From: Verrucomicrobiota bacterium
GTDB lineage: Bacteria; Verrucomicrobiota; Verrucomicrobiia; Opitutales; Opitutaceae
DNA: 64,000 nt
Direction of reading: 5' to 3'
Assembly: GCA_028293545.1 (NCBI GenBank)
Contig: JAQGOP010000018.1
Span: 62,001-126,000 of the forward strand
Below are positions 1-8,413 of this stretch, one piece after another (the stretch's first letter is position 1; each line of letters begins with the position of its first letter). The position numbers and the translations under genes are program-made. A model generated the notes under the pieces. It was not told the DNA's origin and did no database searches. It saw nothing but the letters and a program-made list of their open reading frames with translations.

Positions 1-434
1 CCTGGCCGGGAAATGTGCGGGAATTGGAGAACGTGATTTACCGCAGCGCGGTCATTGCCCAGGGCGACGCGATCCTCGTCAAGGACCTGCCGGTCGAGAT
101 CCGCCGCGCCACGAGTGCCGAAGGCGTGATGGGCGAAGCGGTCGATGTGAGCAGTTCGCCGTTCGACGGCATTCGCACGGCGAACGCCGAACACCTCGCG
201 CTGGCCACCGCACGAGTGGTGGCCGAAAGCGTCGCCTCCGGGGAGCCCGCGCTCACGGTGACGCGCGCGTTGGATTTTCTTCACGCCGAGCTTCGCCGCG
301 GGGAAACACCTCTGCTCGAAGCGATCAGCGGGGAAATGATCCAGCGCTCGGTGACCGCCGCGAACGGCGACCTGAAAGCAGCCGCGGCCGAGCTCGGGTT
401 GACGCTTCCCGCGCTCAAGAAGCGAGTGAAGTAG
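1..434 (+). CDS. Sigma-54-dependent response regulator, C-terminal fragment (5' end outside window)
   Basis: The reading frame is open from base 3 and begins with WPGNVRELENV, the signature at the end of the AAA+ domain of sigma-54 (RpoN) activators. What follows is a linker and a C-terminal helical segment (about residues 100-143) ending ...AAAELGLTLPALKKRVK, which fits a Fis-like helix-turn-helix DNA-binding region. The ATPase core and any receiver domain lie upstream of the window. The family activates transcription at sigma-54 promoters, often under a two-component kinase; the signal and target genes cannot be read from this piece. An inverted-repeat element follows the stop codon. Confidence 0.85.
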   Translation, partial: WPGNVRELENVIYRSAVIAQGDAILVKDLPVEIRRATSAEGVMGEAVDVSSSPFDGIRTANAEHLALATARVVAESVASGEPALTVTRALDFLHAELRRGETPLLEAISGEMIQRSVTAANGDLKAAAAELGLTLPALKKRVK

Positions 435-442
435 CGCGCCAG

Positions 443-463
443 ATTTGAACGGAAGGCAACGAG
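443..463 (+). repeat. Solo end of repeat family C
   Basis: The sequence ATTTGAACGGAAGGCAACGA closely matches the terminal arm of the two full family C elements at 11221 and 55139 (ATTTGAACAGAAGGCAACGA). No partner arm is seen nearby, so this looks like a remnant joined to the family B inverted repeat that follows. Confidence 0.5.
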
Positions 464-466
464 CGT

Positions 467-551
467 GAGCGCGTTGTCCCTAACGCGCTTTCGGCTCCGC
501 CGACGTTTAATGGTGGGCCGAGTCGCTCAGCGCGTTAGGGACAACGCGCTC
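467..551. repeat. Family B inverted repeat (23-bp perfect arms)
   Basis: Arms at 467-489 and 529-551 are perfect reverse complements built around GCGTTGTCCCTAACGCG, separated by 39 bases containing GGCTCCGCCGACGTTTAA. A related copy lies at 36852-36943, and degraded relatives follow oleB (about 11160) and precede the PfkB gene (about 41670-41730). It sits between the convergent ends of the sigma-54 regulator and galE. It could act as a bidirectional terminator or be a non-autonomous mobile repeat. The rest of the 435-666 gap holds only repeat-like sequence. Confidence 0.75.
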
Positions 552-643
552 CACCTAAACTCCTTTGGACGTCGTTAGCCTCGTGACATTCGTTGGGCCG
601 AGTCTTTCAACTTTCGGCTTTCAACGGATTGACCTTCGTGTTT

Positions 644-669
644 CCGAAGCAGGTGGACCGCCTGCGCTA
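644..669 (-). repeat. Family A palindrome overlapping galE stop
   Basis: This is a variant of the palindrome TAGCGCAGGCGG-CCGCCTGC on the minus strand. Its TAG supplies the stop codon of galE. Other copies are at 6157, 11404, 24289, 55050 and 63070, nearly always within about 25 bases of a gene's 3' end. Confidence 0.7.
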
Positions 670-1659
670 TTTTTTCGCGTAGCCCTGCGGATGCGACGCG
701 TGCCACTTCCAGGCGGTCGCCACGATCGAGTCGATGTCGGGGAATTTTATTTTCCACCCGAGTTCCCGCTGGGCCTTCGATGAATCCGCATATAGCGCCG
801 GGGGATCGCCCGCCCGCCGCGGACTTTCGACCAGCGTGATTTTCCGGCCCGTGATTTTTTCCACGGCGCGAATCACTTCACGGTTGGAAGTGGGCCGACC
901 GGTGCCGAGATTGTAGAACAGCGCCGCGCCCGGGGTCGCCAGCTTCGGGAAAACGGCAATATGCGCGCGGCTCAAGTCGTCGACGTGCACATAGTCGCGC
1001 AGGCAGGTGCCGTCCGGGGTGGGGTAGTCGGTCCCGAAAACCTGGAGATGCTCCCTGCGGCCGGTCGCGGCGTCGAAGGCCAGCGGGATCAAATGGGTTT
1101 CGGGCGCATGGTCTTCACCGATGACGCCGTCCTCCGCCGCGCCCGCGGCGTTGAAATAGCGAAACGCGGCGAAGCTCAGCCCATGCGCGACCGCGATCGC
1201 CTTGAGTGCGTTCTCCACGTCCAGTTTCGTCTGACCGTAGGGATTGATCGGCGCCTGCGGCATGGCCTCGGTGATCGGGAGCGTCGCCGGGACGCCGTAG
1301 GTGGCGCAGGTGGACGAGAAGACGAATTTTTTCACGCCCGCGGCCAGCATCGCGCGGAGGAGATGCAGCGTGCCGACCGAGTTGTTGAAATAGTACTTGA
1401 GCGGGTCGGTCACCGATTCGCCGACGTAGCAGTACGCCGCGAAATGCATGACGAGCTCGATCTTCTCGGCGCGCAGGACGCGCTCAACCGCGGCTTCATC
1501 GCCGAGGCTCAACTCATGGAGCGCCACGTCGGCGGCGACGGCCGCACGATGGCCGTAGACCAGGTTGTCGAGCACGACCGGCCGGTGACCCGCCGCGATG
1601 AGCTGCCGGACGCAATGACTTCCGATGTAACCGGCCCCACCGACGACAAGCACGTTCAT
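667..1659 (-). CDS. galE: UDP-glucose 4-epimerase
   Basis: At 330 aa this has the length and order of GalE, an extended short-chain dehydrogenase that interconverts UDP-glucose and UDP-galactose in the cytoplasm. The NAD-binding GGAGYIG is at residues 7-13, the active-site region SSTCATYG at 115-122 (Thr117), and the YxxxK pair is Tyr141/Lys145. The DYVHVDDL segment typical of the family follows. The product would feed galactose metabolism and surface polysaccharide precursors. The last codons run into a family A palindrome that supplies the TAG stop. It diverges from the lipid cluster with 58 bp between starts, so both promoters must lie in or near that gap. Confidence 0.93.
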   Translation of the reverse strand: MNVLVVGGAGYIGSHCVRQLIAAGHRPVVLDNLVYGHRAAVAADVALHELSLGDEAAVERVLRAEKIELVMHFAAYCYVGESVTDPLKYYFNNSVGTLHLLRAMLAAGVKKFVFSSTCATYGVPATLPITEAMPQAPINPYGQTKLDVENALKAIAVAHGLSFAAFRYFNAAGAAEDGVIGEDHAPETHLIPLAFDAATGRREHLQVFGTDYPTPDGTCLRDYVHVDDLSRAHIAVFPKLATPGAALFYNLGTGRPTSNREVIRAVEKITGRKITLVESPRRAGDPPALYADSSKAQRELGWKIKFPDIDSIVATAWKWHASHPQGYAKK

Positions 1660-1717
1660 GGAGAGGCTTGTATTGCTTTCAGCGCGGTCTTGGCTAGCGA
1701 TTTCCGTTTACTCACGA

Positions 1718-2956
1718 ATGAAGCCTGCCCGCATCGTCATCACTGGAGTCGGTTTGACCGCGCCGAACGGTAATTCCCTCGGCGAATTCCGCCAAAACCT
1801 CCTCAACGGTGTCGCGGGCGTGGAACGGATGGAAATCCGCTACATGGGCCAGCAGCTGGCGGGCGTCTGCCATTACGACCCATTGCGCCACCAGACCAAG
1901 AAAGAGGTCCGTGTCGGCACGCGCGCCGGGAGCATCAGCATCTATTGCGCGCGCGAAGCGGTGAAGGACAGCGGCCTCGATTGGGCGAAGCAGGCGAAGG
2001 ATCGCGTGGGCATCTACATCGGTTGCACCGAGCACGGGAACGTGGAGACGGAGAACGAGATTTATAACATCTCGAAATTCAACTACGACACGAAGTTCTG
2101 GTCGCACTACCACAATCCCCGCACGGTCGCCAACAACCCCGCGGGCGAAGCGTCGCTGAACCTGGGCGTCACCGGTCCCGCTTATACGATCGGCGCGGCG
2201 TGCGCGGCGGGCAACCTCGGGCTGATCCATGCGACCCAGATGCTGCGCCTCGGCGAAGTCGACCTGGCGATCTGCGGCGGCGTGAGCGAGAGCATCCATA
2301 CGTTTGGAATTTTCGCCGGCTTCAAGAGCCAGAACGCGCTCGCCTCGCATGAGGACCCGAAAAAAGCCAGCCGCCCGTTCGACAAGGCGCGCAACGGCAT
2401 CGTGGTGTCCGAGGGCGGTTGCCTCTACACGCTGGAGCGGCTCGAGGACGCCCAGGCGCGCGGCGCGAAAATTTATGCCGAGATCGCGGGTTACCATGTG
2501 AACTCCGATGCGAGCGACTACGTGCTGCCGAACCCGATCCGCCAGGCCGAGTGCGTGCGTTCCTCGCTGCAACGCGCTGGGCTGAAGGCCAGCGACATCC
2601 ACATCGTCAATACGCACGCGACCGCGACGCCGCTTGGCGACATCCAGGAATGCGAGGCGATCCGCGCGGTATTTGGCGAAGGCTGCCCGGAGACCCACAT
2701 CAACAACACGAAGAGCTATATCGGCCACTGCATGGGCGCGGCGGGCGCGCTGGAGCTGGCGGGAAACCTGCCGTCGTTCGACGACCTCACCGTGCACCCG
2801 ACGATCAACGTCGACGACCTCGACCCCGCCTGCGCTTTGCCCGGTTTGGTCCTGAATCAGCCCCGCAAGGTTGAAAAGGTGGACACCATCCTCAATAATT
2901 CATTCGGGATGCTCGGGATAAATTCCACGTTGATTGTTAAACGCTTTGTCCGCTAA
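1718..2956 (+). CDS. Beta-ketoacyl-ACP synthase II-like condensing enzyme (FabF family)
   Basis: This 412-aa KAS opens the lipid cluster. The start MKPARIVITGVG at 1718 is chosen because it matches the family N-terminus; longer starts upstream run into the galE start. The complete Cys-His-His catalytic set is visible: Cys162 in GAACAAGN, His300 in NTHATATPLGD and His337 in KSYIGHCMGAAGA with Lys332, followed by NSFGMLGINS. The family decarboxylates malonyl-ACP and condenses it with acyl-ACP, elongating by two carbons. With its own ACP 19 bp downstream, this is probably a pathway-specific synthase rather than the housekeeping FabF. Chain-length preference cannot be judged from sequence alone. 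Confidence 0.9.
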   Translation: MKPARIVITGVGLTAPNGNSLGEFRQNLLNGVAGVERMEIRYMGQQLAGVCHYDPLRHQTKKEVRVGTRAGSISIYCAREAVKDSGLDWAKQAKDRVGIYIGCTEHGNVETENEIYNISKFNYDTKFWSHYHNPRTVANNPAGEASLNLGVTGPAYTIGAACAAGNLGLIHATQMLRLGEVDLAICGGVSESIHTFGIFAGFKSQNALASHEDPKKASRPFDKARNGIVVSEGGCLYTLERLEDAQARGAKIYAEIAGYHVNSDASDYVLPNPIRQAECVRSSLQRAGLKASDIHIVNTHATATPLGDIQECEAIRAVFGEGCPETHINNTKSYIGHCMGAAGALELAGNLPSFDDLTVHPTINVDDLDPACALPGLVLNQPRKVEKVDTILNNSFGMLGINSTLIVKRFVR

Positions 2957-2975
2957 GTCCCTCGCTTCTGCCCAT

Positions 2976-3239
2976 ATGACCAAAGATGAATGTAAGAAGG
3001 TGGTGACGGACATAATCGCCGACATCGCACCCGATGAGGATTTGAGCACGCTCAAGCCCGACGTGCGCCTGCGCGACCAGCTTCAATTGGATTCAATGGA
3101 CTTTCTCGACATCGTGATGGAGCTCCGGAAACGCCACGGCATCGAGGTGCCCGAGGCGGATTACGCCCAGCTCGCCTCGCTCGATAGTTGCGCCGAATAC
3201 CTGACGCCGAAGTTCAACGCGCTGAGCGCCAAGAGTTGA
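2976..3239 (+). CDS. Acyl carrier protein
   Basis: This is an 87-aa acidic carrier starting MTKDECKK at 2976. The attachment motif DSMDF carries the phosphopantetheine-accepting Ser40, and the helical layout of ACPs is visible (LDSMDFLDIVMELRKRHGIEVP). It should carry the growing acyl chain for the neighbouring condensing enzyme, dehydratase and reductase. It lies 19 bp after the KAS gene, implying cotranscription. The final residues (FNALSAKS) extend beyond a typical ACP fold and look disordered. Because the cluster lacks fabG and fabD (fabD is elsewhere, at 16120), this ACP probably shares some core fatty-acid enzymes. Confidence 0.9.
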   Translation: MTKDECKKVVTDIIADIAPDEDLSTLKPDVRLRDQLQLDSMDFLDIVMELRKRHGIEVPEADYAQLASLDSCAEYLTPKFNALSAKS

Positions 3240-3258
3240 GCGCGAAGCATTCGCTCGG

Positions 3259-3362
3259 TTGAAAGTTGCAGGTTGAAAGTGAAGGCCCCGGCAAATCGCC
3301 GGTGAACGCCCGGCCCTTGTCGGACGGCTTTTCCTTTCAACTTCCAGCCTTCAACACTCAAC
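3259..3362. repeat. Imperfect inverted repeat between ACP and FAD oxidoreductase
   Basis: The left arm (from 3259, GTTGAAAGTTGCAGGTTGAA) and the right arm (ending about 3362, with TTTCAACTTCCAGCCTTCAAC) are imperfect reverse complements. Between them is a GC-rich core with smaller palindromes (CCGGCAAATCGCCGG). A related motif, TTTCAACTTTCGGCTTTCAAC, occurs at about 605-625. It could fold in mRNA and attenuate or process the operon transcript, or be another mobile repeat. Confidence 0.5.
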
Positions 3363-3378
3363 TGCCGGTCGCCGGCCC

Positions 3379-4812
3379 ATGAATTCCCGCTCGCATTATG
3401 ACGTCGCCATCATCGGCGCGGGGATGTCCGGCCTCGCCGCCGGGATCCGGCTGGCGCATTTCGGCCAGCGCGTCTGCATTTTCGAACGCCATAACACGGT
3501 CGGCGGGCTGAATAGTTTCTACAGCATCGCCGGCCGCAAATTCGACGTCGGCCTCCACGCGATGACGAACTACGTCCGCCCGGGAGTGAAGGGCACCCCG
3601 CTGGGAAAACTGCTGCGCCAGCTCCGGATCGAGCGCGATGAGTTCGCGCTGTGCGAACAGAAGCAGTCGCGCATCGCCTTCGGTCCCCGCGGCGAGACCT
3701 CGCTGCGCTTCACCAACGATTTTGCCGTCTTGGAGAGTGAAGTCGCGACGCATTTCCCCAGCCAGGTCGACGGATTCAGGAACCTGGCGAATGCGGTGCG
3801 CGCCTTCGACGACGTCTCGCTCGACGCGGCACCCGTGTCGGCCCGCGAAACGGTGCGCCGGCACATCTCGGATCCGTTGCTTGAGGACATGCTGTTCTGC
3901 CCGCTGATGTATTACGGCAGCGCGACCGAGCACGACATGGATTTCGGGCAGTTCGTGATCATGTTCAAGGCGCTCTTCCTCGAGGGCTTCGCCCGGCCCT
4001 TCGAAGGCGTGCGTGTGATCCTCCGGGTGTTGCTCGACAAATATCGCGCCGCCGGCGGCGAGCGACGCATGAAATGTGGCGTGCAGAAAATCATCGTGCG
4101 CGACGGGCGGGCGAGCGGAGTGAAGCTCGACGACGGCGAGGAGATCACCGCCGACCACGTCATTTCCTCGGTCGGAGCGCCCGAAACCGAGCGGTTGATC
4201 GCCGACGAACCTTCCTCCGGCACCGCGACGAAAGCCGGGCGCCTTTCGTTCGTCGAAACGATCACGATCCTCGATCGCCAACCCGCCGAACTCGGGTGGG
4301 GGAGCGACACGATCGTTTTCTTCAACGATTCGCCGCGCTTCCATTACGAGTGTCCCAGCGGCCAGGTCGATCCCCGCAGCGGGGTTATCTGTATTCCCAA
4401 TAATTTCGATTTCGGACCTGACCTGAAATTGCCCGAAGGGATTTTCCGCTGCACCTGCCTCGCCAATTACGACCGCTGGGCGGACCTGCCCGAGGAAACC
4501 TACCAGGCCGACAAGCAGCGTTGGTACGAAATTCTCCAGCAGAGCGCCCGCCGGTTCCTGCCGCCGCTGGCCACGCCGGATGCGCTTGGGCGCGCGACGC
4601 TGGCCACGGACATGTTCACGCCGCGCACGATCACAAAATTCACCGGTCATCTCGGCGGCGCGATCTACGGGGCGGGCCGCAAGAATCGGCAGGGCCGAAC
4701 CGCCCTCGCCAACGTTTACCTGTGCGGGACGGACCAGGGTTTTCTCGGGATCGTGGGCGCGATGCTCAGCGGGATTTCGATGGCGAATTACCATATCCTC
4801 CAAAAGGGTTGA
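3379..4812 (+). CDS. FAD-dependent phytoene desaturase-like (CrtI family) oxidoreductase 1
   Basis: At 477 aa it has the length and fold order of CrtI/amine-oxidase-type flavoproteins. The dinucleotide-binding GAGMSG is at residues 13-18 with acidic Glu36, then HNTVGG. The C-terminal FAD motif is present (YLCGTDQGFLGIVGAMLSG). Known relatives desaturate or isomerise carotenoids, or saturate retinol. No phytoene synthase or other carotenoid gene is nearby, and the enzyme sits between an ACP and a FabZ/FabI pair. I therefore infer action on an acyl or polyene chain. The start MNSRSHYDVAIIGAG is close to the FAD motif, as usual. The substrate is unknown. Confidence 0.82.
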   Translation: MNSRSHYDVAIIGAGMSGLAAGIRLAHFGQRVCIFERHNTVGGLNSFYSIAGRKFDVGLHAMTNYVRPGVKGTPLGKLLRQLRIERDEFALCEQKQSRIAFGPRGETSLRFTNDFAVLESEVATHFPSQVDGFRNLANAVRAFDDVSLDAAPVSARETVRRHISDPLLEDMLFCPLMYYGSATEHDMDFGQFVIMFKALFLEGFARPFEGVRVILRVLLDKYRAAGGERRMKCGVQKIIVRDGRASGVKLDDGEEITADHVISSVGAPETERLIADEPSSGTATKAGRLSFVETITILDRQPAELGWGSDTIVFFNDSPRFHYECPSGQVDPRSGVICIPNNFDFGPDLKLPEGIFRCTCLANYDRWADLPEETYQADKQRWYEILQQSARRFLPPLATPDALGRATLATDMFTPRTITKFTGHLGGAIYGAGRKNRQGRTALANVYLCGTDQGFLGIVGAMLSGISMANYHILQKG

Positions 4813-4868
4813 ATTCGACGGCACGAAGGCCCCTGCAACTTGTCAGATGGGGTGCCGTCTTACCCCCC

Positions 4869-6137
4869 ATGAAACCCCTACTTGGACTCCGCGTCGCTGT
4901 ACTCCTGAGTGGCGTTGGAATTTTCCTTCCCGCGGGCTTGGTGCGAGCCCAGGAAAACCTCGCGGCGACAACGCCGGTGCCCCAGCTCACGCGCGCGCAG
5001 CTCGACGAATTGCTTGGGCCGATCGCGCTCTATCCCGACGCCCTCGTGGCCTTGATTCTCCCGGCGGCCACGAATCCGGCGGAGATTGTATTGGCCGCGC
5101 GTTTTTTGAACGCGAACGGCGACCCGGCCCAGATCGATAATCAACCGTGGAGCGACAGCACCAAATCGCTCGCGCGGTATCCGGACGTGATCAAATGGAT
5201 GGACATCAATCTCGAGTGGACGCGCCAGGTGGGGGAGGCATTTCTCGACCAGCCCGACGAGTTGATGACTTCCGTCCAGCGCCTGCGCGCCACGGCGCGC
5301 GCGACCGGCGCGTTGGTGGATACGCCGCAGCAGCAAGTGGTGGTTGATGCCGACACGATTGAAATTGTGCCGACCCAACCCGACGTGATCTACGTCCCGG
5401 TCTACGATCCTGAAATCGTCTACGTCATGCATGGGCCGGGATATTATCCGTCTTATCCCTATCTCACGTTTGGTGCCGGTTTCGCCGCCGGCGTGTGGCT
5501 GTCGAACGATTTCGACTGGCACCATCGGACGATCTGGGTCGGGGATCACCAACACGACTGGCGCCAGCACCGCGACTGGCGCCGCAGCAATCCCCCGGGT
5601 GCGCGCCCGCCGAACAATCCCGGCTGGCATCAATGGCAGCCCCCGACCAATCGCCCGCGCCCCCCGCGCCCCGGTGGCCGCCCGCCCAGCAATATAATCC
5701 GTCCCCGGCCTTTTGTGGGCCCGCAGAATGTGCCCGGCGCGGGCCGCCCGAACACGCCGCAGACGAATGCTCCTCGTCCGAACGATGCCGGTCGTCCGCC
5801 CCGCGCGGAAAACAACGCCCGTCCTACGCGCCCGCCACAGGGCAACGTCCAGCCTTCCGTCCCCGCGCCTACGCCGCGTCCGCCGCAGGAGCGCCGCTTC
5901 AATCCGCCGAACGCTTCGCCCACGCGGCAGCCCAGCCCGCCGCCGCCAGTGCAGCCGCCGGTGACGGTGCAACAATTGAATCGCGCGACCCCAATGGCGC
6001 CCCCGCGGGCCACGCCCGGCCCGCAACAGCAGCAGCCCCGGATCTTGCCGCCAAGCCAGCCAATTCAATCCGCCCCCGTCGCGCAGCCGCCCCCGCCGAA
6101 GCAGCGCGAAAGCATGGATCGCGAGAAGCGGGATTGA
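4869..6137 (+). CDS. Secreted DUF3300 protein with proline-rich C-terminus
   Basis: This 422-aa protein starts MKPLLGLR at 4869. It has a clear signal peptide (about residues 1-27, ending ...LVRAQ), then the DUF3300 region (QLDELLGPIALYPDALVALILPA and IVPTQPDVIYVPVYDPEIVYV). About 200 residues of Pro/Arg/Asn/Gln-rich low-complexity sequence follow. DUF3300 has no assigned biochemical role. The protein is presumably periplasmic or outer-membrane associated. It sits between the two CrtI-like genes and breaks an otherwise metabolic operon; a family A palindrome follows its stop by about 20 bp. Whether it serves the lipid pathway or arrived by insertion is open. Confidence 0.75.
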   Translation: MKPLLGLRVAVLLSGVGIFLPAGLVRAQENLAATTPVPQLTRAQLDELLGPIALYPDALVALILPAATNPAEIVLAARFLNANGDPAQIDNQPWSDSTKSLARYPDVIKWMDINLEWTRQVGEAFLDQPDELMTSVQRLRATARATGALVDTPQQQVVVDADTIEIVPTQPDVIYVPVYDPEIVYVMHGPGYYPSYPYLTFGAGFAAGVWLSNDFDWHHRTIWVGDHQHDWRQHRDWRRSNPPGARPPNNPGWHQWQPPTNRPRPPRPGGRPPSNIIRPRPFVGPQNVPGAGRPNTPQTNAPRPNDAGRPPRAENNARPTRPPQGNVQPSVPAPTPRPPQERRFNPPNASPTRQPSPPPPVQPPVTVQQLNRATPMAPPRATPGPQQQQPRILPPSQPIQSAPVAQPPPPKQRESMDREKRD

Positions 6138-6156
6138 TCAGCGCCGGCGTCCGAAT

Positions 6157-6183
6157 GTAGCGCAGGCGGCCCGCCTGCTCCGG
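6157..6183 (+). repeat. Family A palindrome
   Basis: This copy contains GCAGGCGGCCCGCCTGC preceded by TAGC, about 20 bp after the DUF3300 stop. A different hairpin (GCAGGC-AGGAT-GCCTGC, 6316-6332) lies downstream in the same 262-bp gap, so this gap is largely repeat sequence. Confidence 0.8.
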
Positions 6184-6315
6184 GGCTTCGACTGATTTCC
6201 CGCTCCGGCGGAGTAGAATTTTCCCGCGGAATTCACGGATGCGGGCGGATTAAAACGCCAAACCCAAGCTAAGCGTTTTTTGTAGAAGTGGAGGGTGGAG
6301 CGCGGGCGCGCCTCA

Positions 6316-6332
6316 GCAGGCAGGATGCCTGC
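6316..6332. repeat. Short hairpin repeat
   Basis: GCAGGC-AGGAT-GCCTGC forms a 6-bp stem with a 5-base loop, flanked by GGAGCG/CGCTCC-like sequence. It is of the intergenic REP type and lies 68 bp before the second FAD oxidoreductase. It may be an mRNA structure or a simple repeat. Confidence 0.45.
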
Positions 6333-6399
6333 GCTCCATCGAACAACCGGTGCTACTTCCTTGCCCTCGCTGTGACGGCCCTTTCATTCTGCTCCTTCC

Positions 6400-7866
6400 A
6401 TGGCGTACGACTGGCTTAAAGGAGTGGCCGACGAGTATGATGTCATCGTGATCGGCAGCGGTCTCGGTGGCCTCACGGGCGCCAACGTGCTCGCCAAGGC
6501 CGGTCACAAGGTCCTCCTCCTCGAGCATCACTACCAGTTCGGCGGCCTGGCCACTTGGTTCACCCGCAAGGGCGGGCATATCTTCGATATTTCGCTGCAC
6601 GGGTTTCCCGTCGGCATGATCAAATCCTGCCGGAAATATTGGACGAAGGAGATTTCGGATTCGATCGTGCCGCTGAAGGACATCCGCTTCATCAATCCCC
6701 AGATGGACGTCTGGACCACGTTCACGCGCGAGGATTACACGCGTGTTTTAGTCGAGCAGTTTCATCTCGAACCGGCGCACGTGGAGAAATTCTACGAGCA
6801 CCTCCGGGGGATGAATTTCTACGACAACAACCCCGAGACGACCGGTGAAATGCTCGAGCGGTTTTTCCCGGGACGCGACGACGTGAAGCGCCTTTTGATG
6901 GAACCGATCGCGTATGCCAACGGCTCCACGCTCGACGATCCGGCGATCACCTACGGCATCGTCTTCTCGAATTTCATGGGCTCGGGCGTCTACACGTTTC
7001 GCGGCGGCTCGGATCTGCTGATCGAAAAGATGATCGCCGAACTGAAGAAAAACGGCGTCGAAGTGCGGAAGAAAGTCCTCGTCGATCGGATCCTCGTGGA
7101 GGAACGCGACGGCCGGAAAGTCGCGGCCGGCATCGTCGCCAGCAGCGGGCGCGTGATCCGCGCGAAAGCCATCCTCTCGAACGCCAACATCAAAAACACG
7201 ATCTTCCGTCTCGCCGGCGAGGAGAATTTCCCGGCGGACTACGCTGCGGCTGCGCGCGCGGTGCGGATCAACGCGAGCTCCTGCCAGGTTTATCTGGGGA
7301 TTCGAAAGGGCGAAACGATCCCGCACATCGGCGACCTGGTGTTCACGTCGGAAAACCCGAAATTCAGCAGCGAGGAGCTGACGGACTTCAACACCACCAG
7401 CCGGACATTTTCCGTTTATTACCCCGAAACCCGGCCCGGCTCGGATCGCTACACCGTCGTCGTCTCATTGAACGGCCAATACGGGGACTGGAAGAAACTC
7501 AGCGACGAGGATTACGAAAAAGAGAAAGCGCGCCTCGTCGAGGAATCGATCGCGGCGCTGGAGCGCTACATCCCGGGAGTTCGCGCCAAGATCGACTGGT
7601 CCGAAGCGGCGACGCCCCGGACGATCGAGCGCTACACGACCCACCAGGGCGGCACGTCGTTCGGCACAAAGTTCGAAGGACTGAAGGTCTCGATGGAATT
7701 GTCCGAAAAACTTCCCGGCCTTTTCCACGCCGGTTCCGTCGGGATCATTATGTCGGGCTGGCTCGGGACGATTAACTACGGCGTGATCACGGCGAACAAG
7801 ATCGACCAGCTGCTCTTTAAGCTCAAATCCGCGGAGTCATCCGTGACGGCCACCAGCGGCGCTTAG
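6400..7866 (+). CDS. FAD-dependent phytoene desaturase/retinol saturase-like oxidoreductase 2
   Basis: This 488-aa flavoprotein is the second CrtI-like member of the cluster. The FAD-binding GSGLGG is at residues 19-24 with Glu42, followed by [12 protein letters not shown]. The C-terminal segment [22 protein letters not shown] corresponds to the family FAD motif. It differs strongly from the first copy, so it is a distinct enzyme rather than a recent duplicate. Two CrtI-like enzymes with an ACP and FabZ/FabI suggest repeated (de)saturation or isomerisation of an acyl chain (inference). The start MAYDWLKG at 6400 is chosen as the first ATG in a consistent frame; no clear ribosome-binding site precedes it. 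Confidence 0.8.
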   Translation: MAYDWLKGVADEYDVIVIGSGLGGLTGANVLAKAGHKVLLLEHHYQFGGLATWFTRKGGHIFDISLHGFPVGMIKSCRKYWTKEISDSIVPLKDIRFINPQMDVWTTFTREDYTRVLVEQFHLEPAHVEKFYEHLRGMNFYDNNPETTGEMLERFFPGRDDVKRLLMEPIAYANGSTLDDPAITYGIVFSNFMGSGVYTFRGGSDLLIEKMIAELKKNGVEVRKKVLVDRILVEERDGRKVAAGIVASSGRVIRAKAILSNANIKNTIFRLAGEENFPADYAAAARAVRINASSCQVYLGIRKGETIPHIGDLVFTSENPKFSSEELTDFNTTSRTFSVYYPETRPGSDRYTVVVSLNGQYGDWKKLSDEDYEKEKARLVEESIAALERYIPGVRAKIDWSEAATPRTIERYTTHQGGTSFGTKFEGLKVSMELSEKLPGLFHAGSVGIIMSGWLGTINYGVITANKIDQLLFKLKSAESSVTATSGA

Positions 7867-7966
7867 CGAATGGGAGCAACGCCGGCCAGCCGGCCGGAAC
7901 CCGGTGCGCCGTGGGCTTTCTTTTCCGCACTTGCGGGCCGTGGGGACCCGCTGCGAAGGTGAGGCC

Positions 7967-8413
7967 ATGTTTCCACCCGTCACGGACCTGATCCCACATC
8001 GGCCCCCGTTCCTGTTTGTCGACGAGATCGTCGCGGAAACCGCCGATGGACTGGTGGCAAAGCGGTTGTTCCGGGCTGACGAGGATTTCTACCAAGGCCA
8101 TTACCCGGGCGCACCGATCACCCCCGGGGTGTTGCTTTGCGAGGCGGTTTTCCAGGCAGGCGCGCTCTACATGGCACGGAGCATGGCGGGGCAGGGGAGC
8201 CGAAACGGAGTGCCGCTGCTGGCCAAAGTGAGCGATGTCCGTTTTCGTAATCCCGTGTATCCCGGCGAAACGATTCTCATCGAGGTCAGGAAGAAGGAAG
8301 CCATCGGCGGATTTACGATGATGAGCGGGAGCGTCAAGAGCGGTGAGAAGCGCGTTTTGAATGTCGACTTCGCGGTGGCGTGGAAAATCCCGGAAGCCAC
8401 TCCTGCGACATGA
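7967..8413 (+). CDS. FabZ-like 3-hydroxyacyl-ACP dehydratase
   Basis: This 148-aa hot-dog-fold protein starts MFPPVTDLIPHRPPFLFVD at 7967, preceded by the purine-rich GAAGGTGAGG, one of the few good ribosome-binding sites here. FabZ residues are present: His45 in HYPGAPITPG (His-x-Pro-Gly form) and Glu59 in LLCEAVFQAG. The family dehydrates 3-hydroxyacyl-ACP to trans-2-enoyl-ACP. Its stop overlaps the start of the enoyl reductase gene (ATGA), so the two are translationally coupled and act in sequence. It could also be a FabA-like isomerase, but the motif spacing fits FabZ better. Confidence 0.87.
   Translation: MFPPVTDLIPHRPPFLFVDEIVAETADGLVAKRLFRADEDFYQGHYPGAPITPGVLLCEAVFQAGALYMARSMAGQGSRNGVPLLAKVSDVRFRNPVYPGETILIEVRKKEAIGGFTMMSGSVKSGEKRVLNVDFAVAWKIPEATPAT

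Noticed and set aside
961-1773. 270-codon frame antisense to galE and across its start
   Set aside because: galE has complete SDR motifs on the opposite strand; the frame is a composition artefact.
3379-7866. Carotenoid biosynthesis locus
   Set aside because: CrtI-like genes alone could suggest this, but no crtB, crtE or cyclase gene occurs, while ACP, FabZ, FabI and OleA do.
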